This document shows positions 1 through 5,186 of a stretch of 8,990 nucleotides of DNA, piece by piece. Numbering within the stretch: the stretch's first letter is position 1; every line of letters starts with the position of its first letter. The DNA is taken from positions 1 through 8,990 of the forward strand of contig CAZTLI010000212.1 of NCBI GenBank assembly GCA_964614375.1, written 5' to 3'. Below the pieces are notes generated by a model. It searched no databases, was not told the DNA's origin, and worked only from the letters and a program-made list of their open reading frames with translations. A program made the translations under genes and the position numbers. This stretch comes from CAZTLI01 sp964614375 (GTDB lineage Bacteria > Chloroflexota > Anaerolineae > Aggregatilineales > Phototrophicaceae).

Positions 1-553
1 CGGTGATGCCCTGCCATGTGTCGGGGATTTCATCAATACCCGCAGCGGCGAGCATGTCGGCGTTGCTGAACATAATGGCGCTGGATGTGTTCCAGGGCAT
101 GGAGGTGAATTCACCATCGAGGGTGTAATAGTCTGCGGCGGCGCTCACCACGTCATCCAATACAACGGGCACGCCATTGACTTCATCGCGACCGGCCAGA
201 GCCGATTCGACAGACACGAACCAGGGTGTTCCGTCGGGCAGGCGGGCGTCGCGGGCATCCTGCGTGGCGACCTCGAAGTATTGCACGATGGCGGGTTGTG
301 TGCCCTGCTCAAACGCCAGCGCTGTTGCGTCAAACAAGGCTTCATAACTCGCATAACCTTCAATCACGACATTATAATCGGGAAATGCCGCGTTAAATTC
401 TTCCGCACGTTCCCGTGTCCAGTCGAGCCGACCATCGGTAAAAGCAATCCACACACGGATTTCGGTGGGGTCTTGCGCGAGTGCGGGCATCAGGCTCATG
501 ACGACAAAGATCGCCAGAGTCAATATGACTAAAAGACGTTTGTGTTTGAACAT
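1..553 (-). CDS. ABC transporter extracellular solute-binding protein, UgpB/MalE-like, N-terminal part (runs off left edge)
   Basis: Reading the minus strand from the ATG at 553 gives 184 uninterrupted codons to the window edge. Residues 1-27 form a signal peptide: basic start (MFKHKR), hydrophobic core, and a likely signal peptidase I site ALA|QD. The mature part starts with a strand IRVWIAF, then a helix WTRERAEEFNAAFPDYNV, the usual opening of family 1 solute-binding proteins. Around residues 152-180 it has MPWNTSSAIMFSNADML, AAAGID and PDTW, which match the SMPFN-S----YN-D-F--AG---PP-TW region of UgpB-type glycerol-phosphate or sugar binding proteins. Family members are usually about 420-460 residues, so more than half is missing. 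It would capture a solute outside the membrane for an ABC importer whose permeases should lie to the left. Start choice is supported by AAGGAG ten bases upstream. Substrate cannot be told from this part. Confidence 0.9.
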   Translation of the reverse strand, partial: MFKHKRLLVILTLAIFVVMSLMPALAQDPTEIRVWIAFTDGRLDWTRERAEEFNAAFPDYNVVIEGYASYEALFDATALAFEQGTQPAIVQYFEVATQDARDARLPDGTPWFVSVESALAGRDEVNGVPVVLDDVVSAAADYYTLDGEFTSMPWNTSSAIMFSNADMLAAAGIDEIPDTWQGIT

Positions 554-562
554 CGAATAGGG

Positions 563-569
563 TCTCCTT
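563..569 (-). promoter_or_regulatory. Ribosome binding site of the solute-binding protein gene
   Basis: On the minus strand AAGGAGA lies about ten bases before the ATG at 553. It is a strong Shine-Dalgarno match and fixes the start at the residue that opens a good signal peptide. Confidence 0.8.
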
Positions 570-614
570 AAAAATTGAAAGATTTGTTTTTCCAACCTTG
601 CCTAGCAGCGCAAT

Positions 615-633
615 TTTAACATGCGCTTAACAT
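615..633 (-). promoter_or_regulatory. Pho-box-like tandem repeat upstream of the solute-binding protein gene (candidate)
   Basis: The plus strand shows TTTAACAT-GCG-CTTAACAT, two near-identical 8-base units with an exact 11-base period, so both lie on the same face of the helix. Direct TTAACA-like repeats at 11-base spacing are how PhoP/PhoB-type regulators bind in Bacillus and cyanobacteria. UgpB-type binding proteins are often under phosphate control in other bacteria. The repeat lies 62-80 bases upstream of the start codon. A third unit at the same phase (637-644) is poor, the repeats run against the gene's direction, and no clear -10 is visible. The assignment is therefore a hypothesis. 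Confidence 0.3.
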
Positions 634-726
634 TCGGGCAAATTGGCAACGAGCACTGATGGTAATTCTCTCATGTTAACAAATCGCCAGATATGGTTTA
701 AAAGTTGGTTAAATTACCAGCGTCGC

Positions 727-754
727 CCGCCACCTGGTTTTTTTCAGATGGCGG
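727..754 (-). terminator. Hairpin just after the VKOR gene (possible terminator or 3' end structure)
   Basis: CCGCCACCTG (727-736) and CAGATGGCGG (745-754) pair over nine of ten positions around an 8-base loop, starting one base past the VKOR stop codon. On the minus strand the loop is A-rich and no U-tract follows directly, so it is not a canonical intrinsic terminator. Its position immediately after the gene suggests termination or message protection. Confidence 0.45.
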
Positions 755-755
755 A

Positions 756-1370
756 TTAGGTGCGAGCGGATGTGCGGCGTTTTGTGCCGCGCAGCGCCGC
801 CCAACCGTCGGGTGCGACCAGCCAGAGGATGAGCAGCATCAACAGGGCGGACGTTAAACACCACGCACAGGTTGCGCCAATGACGAACGGTTCTAAGAAG
901 GTGAGATAGACGGAGAACAGCGCCCCAAGCAATGCCAGTATCAGCAGCAGTCTGTTGGCTAAATTGGTGAATTCTGCGCCGCCCATCTTGCCCATCAGCC
1001 AGATGGTGAGCATGACCCCATAGCCAACGACACCCAATAAGCCAATGGGCAGCACACCGAACAAGCGGGCATACACACTCGCTTGAACGATATTGCAATT
1101 GCCCAGCGCGCCACACGCGGCCTCGCTTTGGGACAATTCAATGAACGCCAGATACAGCGCCACCCCGATTCCGGCTGTCAGCACCGCGGGCAGCATCCAA
1201 TCCTCTACCTGTGAACGGCGCAGCAGCATCAGCACAACCGCGAACAGTATCGCCATCACCCCCAGCGCCAACAGGACGGGGAGGGTGGTTGCGGCGGTGG
1301 CTTCTTGCATCAAAAGGGTGAGCACCACCGCCATCGCACCGGCGGCGGTGAGTAAGGGTGACGCAGCCAT
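756..1370 (-). CDS. VKOR-family (vitamin K epoxide reductase-like) membrane quinone oxidoreductase
   Basis: A 204-residue membrane protein of the VKOR family. These enzymes take electrons from a thioredoxin-like partner and pass them to quinone, driving disulfide formation outside the cytoplasm. The hallmark residues are present: the loop pair C86-x5-C92 (CGALGNC), the conserved Ser98 in QASVYARLFG, the segment GVLPIGLLGVVGYG, and the quinone-side C-x-x-C as CAWC (168-171) after FLEPFVIGAT. Hydrophobic helices lie near 11-50, 60-78, 104-127, 139-158 and 164-186. The tail is basic (KRRTSART), suited to the cytoplasm. The ATG at 1370 lies inside the end of the thioredoxin-fold gene (61-base overlap, different frame) and has no clear ribosome site. 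In-frame sequence is open nine codons further upstream to a TGA at 1398-1400. Either translation is coupled, or the two were one fused gene broken by a one-base deletion. Confidence 0.88.
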   Translation of the reverse strand: MAASPLLTAAGAMAVVLTLLMQEATAATTLPVLLALGVMAILFAVVLMLLRRSQVEDWMLPAVLTAGIGVALYLAFIELSQSEAACGALGNCNIVQASVYARLFGVLPIGLLGVVGYGVMLTIWLMGKMGGAEFTNLANRLLLILALLGALFSVYLTFLEPFVIGATCAWCLTSALLMLLILWLVAPDGWAALRGTKRRTSART

Positions 1371-1999
1371 GACCGATGCTGAAGAAACGCCAGCTTGTCA
1401 CCATAACGCAGTCCCCGCCAGCCATAACGCCCAACCGCCACCACACTCACAGTCAATACCAGCAAGACCCCAACCGCAGCCGCATTGCCAATCGGGTCTG
1501 CTGCCAGTCGTGCGGCGAGGGTGTCGGTTGTCGCTGACGATAGAGTGACTGTCGGCGCGTAAGCCTCGATACCGGGTACAGCAGGCAGCGGAATGCCCCC
1601 AGCCGCTAAGCCTTGACGCACGATATGGGGCAGGTTATTGGGGATGTCGCTGCCGCCTATGAGGACGGTCTCGCCCACAAACAGCATGGGCACAACCTGC
1701 CGGTAGTCCGGGATGTTGTATAGCCGGTATATCCCCGCGACGATAGGCTGGTTTTGGGTGTTTGTAATATCGATCATGATAATTTGGAGTTGATCGCCAA
1801 ATTCAGCGCGGATAGCGGGCAGGCGGAAGGTAATCACCTCGTGGCAGTAGCGACAGGTCGGTGAATAAAATAGGATGGTATAGACGATGGGTACATCGGG
1901 TGGCGCGTCGATGGTGTCTTGCGCGCCAACCGGAACTACCAGCAGCACTAGCACCAGTACCACTGGTAAGAGGCGATAGATTTTTGGTTCATCAGGCAC
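1310..1999 (-). CDS. Secreted, membrane-anchored thioredoxin-fold protein, partner of VKOR (possible frameshift at both ends)
   Basis: The reading frame encodes a hydrophobic secretion segment (LLPVVLVLVLLVVPVGAQ), then a thioredoxin-fold domain. This has the redox motif C-R-Y-C in YSPTCRYCHEV, a strand IIMIDIT, the cis-proline loop VVPMLFVGETVLIGG, and a C-terminal membrane helix (NAAAVGVLLVLTVSVVAVG). It would be the extracytoplasmic dithiol carrier that is reoxidised by the VKOR protein encoded just downstream. The start is uncertain. The frame opens at TTG 2044 and has a GTG at 1999, used here, but both put acidic residues (PDEP) before the signal core. The good ribosome site AGGAG (1999-2003) instead serves an ATG at 1990-1992 in another frame; one more A in the A5 run (1981-1985) would join it as MNQKIYRLLP. 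The last 24 or so residues, after GDKLAF, look like out-of-frame sequence (RHPYSPPPVRWRWCSPF). Confidence 0.75.
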   Translation of the reverse strand: MPDEPKIYRLLPVVLVLVLLVVPVGAQDTIDAPPDVPIVYTILFYSPTCRYCHEVITFRLPAIRAEFGDQLQIIMIDITNTQNQPIVAGIYRLYNIPDYRQVVPMLFVGETVLIGGSDIPNNLPHIVRQGLAAGGIPLPAVPGIEAYAPTVTLSSATTDTLAARLAADPIGNAAAVGVLLVLTVSVVAVGRYGWRGLRYGDKLAFLQHRSWLRHPYSPPPVRWRWCSPF

Positions 2000-2003
2000 T
2001 CCT
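1999..2003 (-). promoter_or_regulatory. Ribosome binding site pointing to an ATG at 1990-1992 in the wrong frame
   Basis: On the minus strand AGGAG, then six bases, then ATG AAC CAA AAA. This is the best initiation signal in the region, yet the frame it opens stops within about 15 codons. It lines up with the thioredoxin-fold frame only if one base is added in the A5 run that follows. It is the evidence for a start-proximal frameshift. Confidence 0.6.
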
Positions 2004-2106
2004 GTCGTGCTTATCAATTCGCGGGATATACGGTGAATAGTCAAGAGCGCGATGGATAAAATCGTATGAGTGATGTACTGCCATTATGGTCGGGGGAAAC
2101 CGATAA

Positions 2107-2134
2107 TGCACAGTGCAATCCATCACCAGTGATA
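2107..2134. promoter_or_regulatory. Two adjacent inverted repeats (candidate operators)
   Basis: TGCAC-A-GTGCA (2107-2117) and ATCAC-CA-GTGAT (2123-2134) are perfect 5-base-arm dyads with centres about 16 bases apart, inside a divergent intergenic region. Both share the CAC/GTG core. They may bind a dimeric regulator, but arms this short also arise by chance. Confidence 0.22.
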
Positions 2135-2196
2135 TGTGAAATCCTACACAACCCATCATGAAGCGGATAGCGGCTTTGCCATTATCCTTAAATCTT

Positions 2197-2229
2197 TTGT
2201 GTGCAGATTTGGCTAAGATAGTGTACAAT
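2197..2229 (+). promoter_or_regulatory. Probable promoter of the Roadblock-V4R-response regulator cluster
   Basis: TACAAT at 2224-2229 is a good -10 box about 90 bases before the Roadblock start. The -35 is weak: TGTGCA at 2200-2205 gives an 18-base spacer and three matches, while TTGTGT at 2197 is too far away. The call rests on the -10 and its position. Confidence 0.4.
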
Positions 2230-2304
2230 GCGTATGGGATAGTTGTGGTTCTTTAGCGCCCATCAACACCCAAAACTTGAATTAGACCTATTGGAATTGG
2301 CAAC

Positions 2305-2310
2305 AGGAGA
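2305..2310 (+). promoter_or_regulatory. Ribosome binding site that fixes a TTG start for the Roadblock gene
   Basis: AGGAGA lies six bases before TTG 2317. No ATG or GTG stands at this spacing, so this site decides that the gene uses a TTG start. Confidence 0.75.
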
Positions 2311-2316
2311 ACGATT

Positions 2317-2688
2317 TTGTCCAAGACACGCACCGAGCAACTCGTAGAACGCCTGCGTGATTTACAGGCAAGTTCTGGTGATGTGGAAGGCGCTGCGATT
2401 GTCAGCGTAGACGGTCTCAGTATGGCGTCTTCCCTCTCAGGGAATATTGAGGAAGACCGCGTTAGCGCGATGTCTGCGGCGATGTTGTCGCTGGGCGAAC
2501 GAATCTCCAGCGAACTGGGACGCGGTGAACTCGATCAGGTCAACGTCAAAGGGACAGATGGTTATGTCATCTTAACCGCTGTCGGTGAAGAGGCTGTGCT
2601 GACCGTACTGGCACGTAAAGACGCGAAATTAGGCCTGATTTTGTTGGATGTGAATCGGGCGGTAGACGACCTCACCAAGCTCCTGTAG
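2317..2688 (+). CDS. Roadblock/LC7 (MglB-like) domain protein
   Basis: A 123-residue single-domain protein, the usual size for this family. It begins at TTG 2317 behind AGGAGA. The Roadblock/LC7 pattern is clear: a first helix (TRTEQLVERLRDLQA), the strand-turn-strand GAAIVSVDGLSMAS (25-38), a long central helix (EDRVSAMSAAMLSLGERISSELG), then strands VNVKGTDGYVILTAVG and AVLTVLARKDAKLGLILLDV and a closing helix. Proteins of this type act in the cytoplasm as dimers that scaffold or regulate small Ras-like GTPases (MglB acts on MglA). No GTPase gene is visible here, so the partner is elsewhere or the role is scaffolding. The next gene, 143 bases on, carries a V4R domain, followed by a response regulator, which points to signal transduction. 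Confidence 0.88.
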   Translation: MSKTRTEQLVERLRDLQASSGDVEGAAIVSVDGLSMASSLSGNIEEDRVSAMSAAMLSLGERISSELGRGELDQVNVKGTDGYVILTAVGEEAVLTVLARKDAKLGLILLDVNRAVDDLTKLL

Positions 2689-2831
2689 AACAGGGTCGCG
2701 GGGTCGTGTTGGCTGCCAATCACCAGTCATGCTCAGCACCCGTCTGCCCGGCAATGAACGTGGCTGTCCTATAAGCCGACTAAAATCGCGCGGCTGGTTG
2801 GCTGTCGTCACAGTACAGAAAGTTCAACCTC

Positions 2832-3287
2832 GTGTCTGAACCCAGCGGCTTTTATTATCCAAACCGCCTCGCCGCCGCCTATTTATCAGCTATGGAGGAG
2901 GTCATGGGTCCATCCTCTGTACGGGGTTTGATTGAACTCGCGGGGTTAGATGGGGTTATGGAAGGCCCGCCGCCCATGAATATGGCGCGGCAGTTTGATT
3001 TTGCTTATTTGGCTGCCCTTAGCGAGGCGCTGGAAGAATTGTATGGTGCGCGTGGGGGGCGCGGTATGGCGCTCAAAATAGGCCGCGCGAGTTTTGGGCG
3101 GGGGTTGAAAGATTTTGGTGCGCTCAAGGGCGTGCAGGACCCGGCTTTTCGCGGCCTGCCGATAGGGGATCGCGTCTATTTAGGNNNNNNNNNNNNNNNN
3201 NNNNNNNNNNNNNNNNNNNNNNNNNNNNNNNNNNNNNNNNNNNNNNNNNNNNNNNNNNNNNNNNNNNNNNNNNNNNNNNNNNNNTAA
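2832..3287 (+). CDS. V4R (4-vinyl reductase-like) sensory domain protein, C-terminal part lost in assembly gap
   Basis: The readable part gives about 118 residues from GTG 2832 (MSEPSGFYYPNRLAAAYLSA) to the N run at 3185. It has the features I associate with a V4R-domain family in Chloroflexi: the FYYPNR start, a helix MEEVMG, a LAGL segment, an ALEELYGARGGRGMALKIGRASF stretch with its G-x-R-G-G-R-G turn, and DFGALKGV. V4R domains are predicted small-molecule sensor domains; the conserved cysteine-containing C-terminal half of the domain would lie in the gap. Family length is around 200 residues, so the true gap is probably longer than 100 bases. TAA at 3285-3287 is in frame only if the gap length is right. 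It overlaps the next ATG as TAATG, a common coupling arrangement. The ribosome site (AGAAAG) is weak; the start rests on the family-like N-terminus. Confidence 0.72.
   Translation: MSEPSGFYYPNRLAAAYLSAMEEVMGPSSVRGLIELAGLDGVMEGPPPMNMARQFDFAYLAALSEALEELYGARGGRGMALKIGRASFGRGLKDFGALKGVQDPAFRGLPIGDRVYLXXXXXXXXXXXXXXXXXXXXXXXXXXXXXXXXXX
3185..3284. other. Assembly gap of exactly 100 N
   Basis: The round length of 100 marks a scaffold placeholder, not a measured distance. It removes the C-terminal half of the V4R protein and possibly more. Any gene between V4R and the response regulator would be invisible. Confidence 0.97.
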
Positions 3288-4153
3288 TGGAAGAAAAACC
3301 GCAAATTATGATTGTGGAAGATGACCTCGACTTATCCGAAATGTTAAATGCCTATTTCAGAGTGCAAGATTACGAGGTTTTCACCGCAGCCTGGGGGGAA
3401 GAGGCGCTTCGCATTAGCCAGGAGCAAAATCTCCGCCTGATTATGCTGGACATTCGTCTGCCCGATATTGATGGTTACGAAATTTGTCGGCGCTTACGCG
3501 GGCAGCGCAAAACGCAGGATGTCCCGATTATCTTTTTGACCGAAAAGCGAGACCGCGTGGACAAATTGCAAGGGCTGGAATTGGGCGTGGTCGATTACAT
3601 TACCAAGCCATTCGATATTCAGGAACTGCGTCTGCGGGTGCGGAATGCCATTGGGCGCGCCGAACGGCAGCCTTTCGTCAACCCCGTGACCGACTTGCCC
3701 GAAGGCTCGATGGTCGATGAAAAATTAGATGCGCTGAGCGTCTCAGAAGATAAATGGGCGCTGCTGCTCATCGCAATTAACAGTCTGAGTGAATTTCGGG
3801 AACGCTATGGCTTTGTCGCTGCCGATGATGTCCTGCGTGCGGTCACATTAATGGTGCGAAATGCAGTGCGCGAACACGGTAACGATACGGACTTTATCGG
3901 ACATTTAAATGACGAGGATTTTATCATCATCACCCGTTCCGAAAATATCGCCCGTATCCGCGAACGCATCGAAACCCGCATTCAGCAATCGCGCGAATAT
4001 TTTTACCCGCTCAGTGATCGGGACAAGGCGCGTGAAGCCATGAAAGCCCATTATCTACGTCTCAACAGTGCTATCGTGAACAGCACCGATGGCCCCTTCG
4101 ATGATGTAGACCACATCAAACAGGCTTTAATGGGCGCGATGGTCTCCGAATAA
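3287..4153 (+). CDS. Response regulator: receiver domain plus degenerate GGDEF-like output domain
   Basis: A 288-residue protein from ATG 3287. Residues 5-125 are a complete receiver domain: acidic pocket E11-D12-D13, phosphoacceptor D55 in MLDIRLPD, switch T85 in IIFLTEK, and K107 in DYITKPFD. Residues about 130-285 have the layout of a GGDEF domain: an N-terminal NPVTDLPEG in the place of D-LTGLPNR, the strand ALLLIAINSLSEFRERYGF, and a helix DDVLRAVTLMV. However, the signature loop reads HLNDEDF instead of GGDEF, and the metal-binding D in the first strand is N. It should therefore not make cyclic di-GMP; a nucleotide-binding or protein-binding role is more likely. No DNA-binding domain is present. 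No kinase is encoded nearby. The true start could lie in the gap, but this ATG gives a normal receiver N-terminus. The gene ends before a hairpin terminator. Confidence 0.9.
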   Translation: MEEKPQIMIVEDDLDLSEMLNAYFRVQDYEVFTAAWGEEALRISQEQNLRLIMLDIRLPDIDGYEICRRLRGQRKTQDVPIIFLTEKRDRVDKLQGLELGVVDYITKPFDIQELRLRVRNAIGRAERQPFVNPVTDLPEGSMVDEKLDALSVSEDKWALLLIAINSLSEFRERYGFVAADDVLRAVTLMVRNAVREHGNDTDFIGHLNDEDFIIITRSENIARIRERIETRIQQSREYFYPLSDRDKAREAMKAHYLRLNSAIVNSTDGPFDDVDHIKQALMGAMVSE

Positions 4154-4186
4154 TTTCTATCTCTTTCATGATAATAGCAATAGGCG

Positions 4187-4213
4187 ATAGGCACAGTATA
4201 GAGCTGTGCCTAT
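4187..4213 (+). terminator. Rho-independent terminator after the response regulator
   Basis: ATAGGCACAG (4187-4196) and CTGTGCCTAT (4204-4213) form a perfect 10-base-pair stem with a 7-base loop, followed by TATTTTA. It lies 34 bases past the response regulator stop and separates the signalling cluster from the restriction-modification genes. Confidence 0.75.
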
Positions 4214-4280
4214 TATTTTATGCGACCCAAAATTTCGCTAATGGATTGCCTGTGATACCATTAAGTCAAAAGCGGCATGA

Positions 4281-5186
4281 ATGGGTAAACACATGACTCT
4301 GCGTTCCATTGATAATCAAACTGAATTCCGTGAACCCCAGTGCATTTTCTCTCATGAGCATGGTCAGTTGTGGGTCGGTGATGCAAAGCAATGGTTATCG
4401 ACTCTGCCCGATGCCAGTGTTGACTTGATATTTGCTGACCCACCCTACAATGTCAATAAGGCCGAATGGGATACGTTTGAAAATCAAGAAGCATACGTGA
4501 AGTGGTCAACGGAATGGATCAAAGAAGCCGCGCGAGTGCTGAAACCCGAAGCAACCATGTACATTTGTGGCTACTCAGAAATTCTTGCTGACCTCAGACT
4601 GCCATCGGCTAGATTCTTCAAAGGTTGTCGATGGCTTATCTGGCACTATAAAAACAAGGCGAATTTGGGGCGAGAATGGGGACGTTCCCATGAAAGCATG
4701 TTGCACCTGCGGAAAGGCAAGTCATTCACCTTCAATACCGATGATGTCAGAATACCGTATGGCAATCACACCAAGAAATACCCGGAACATCCACAAGCGG
4801 TCACAAGTCAATACGGCAAGGGAAAACAACATACATGGCAGCCGCATCCGCGCGGTGCAAAGCCAAGAGATGTCATTGAACTACCAACGATTAACAATGG
4901 CATGAAGGAAAAAACACCGCACCCTACTCAGAAACCAGAGGAGCTGCTGCGCCGTATCATCCTCGCCTCATCGAATGAAGGCGATACGATAGTTGATCCA
5001 TTTGTAGGTTCAGGGACGACGGCTGTGGTCGCTGAACAACTCGGTAGAAAATGGCTGGGTTGTGATATTTCGCCAGAATACATCGACTGGGCAGTCGAAA
5101 GAATTCAAACTGTTGAGCGCAGACCTATCGAAGAATGGATAAAATTGGATACCGATAATCTTCTCCGCCGGAGATCAATTCGATGA
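4281..5186 (+). CDS. Type II DNA methyltransferase, beta class (N6-adenine or N4-cytosine)
   Basis: A 301-residue amino-methyltransferase that transfers a methyl group from S-adenosylmethionine to its own recognition site, protecting the host from the endonuclease encoded next. Catalytic motif IV is D-P-P-Y (53-56, in FADPPYN). The SAM-binding motif I comes after it, as DPFVGSGTT (239-247), with CD at 261-262 as motif II. This order, IV before I, defines the beta class. HPTQKP (214-219) is the usual conserved box before motif I. The middle (about 120-210) is the probable target-recognition region. The start is either ATG 4281 or ATG 4293 (Met5); neither has a good ribosome site. The gene ends in ATGA shared with the endonuclease. 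Codon use is more AT-rich than the genes on both sides, which suggests transfer. Specificity cannot be read from sequence alone. Confidence 0.93.
   Translation: MGKHMTLRSIDNQTEFREPQCIFSHEHGQLWVGDAKQWLSTLPDASVDLIFADPPYNVNKAEWDTFENQEAYVKWSTEWIKEAARVLKPEATMYICGYSEILADLRLPSARFFKGCRWLIWHYKNKANLGREWGRSHESMLHLRKGKSFTFNTDDVRIPYGNHTKKYPEHPQAVTSQYGKGKQHTWQPHPRGAKPRDVIELPTINNGMKEKTPHPTQKPEELLRRIILASSNEGDTIVDPFVGSGTTAVVAEQLGRKWLGCDISPEYIDWAVERIQTVERRPIEEWIKLDTDNLLRRRSIR

Larger units (their letters stand above)
2000..2316. other. Divergent control region between the thioredoxin/VKOR genes and the signalling cluster
   Basis: No gene is evident in this stretch. It holds the ribosome site for the thioredoxin-fold gene, two adjacent small dyads (2107-2134), a likely plus-strand promoter with TACAAT (2224-2229), and the ribosome site of the Roadblock gene (2305-2310). 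The minus-strand open frame across 1992-2228 has no family features and no ribosome site and was not called. I could not pick a convincing promoter for the minus-strand genes. Confidence 0.6.

Noticed and set aside
281..532. Plus-strand open frame of 83 codons opposite the solute-binding protein gene.
   Set aside because: It is a shadow of the minus-strand gene, which has a signal peptide, family motifs and a ribosome site.
709..1548. Several long open frames on both strands across the VKOR and thioredoxin genes.
   Set aside because: They show no domain pattern and arise from the GC-rich reading of the real membrane protein genes; the VKOR frame has all the catalytic cysteines.
1992..2228. 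Minus-strand open frame of 78 codons in the divergent region.
   Set aside because: No ribosome site, no recognisable features, and it runs through likely promoter sequence; it opens upstream of and overlaps the thioredoxin gene start.
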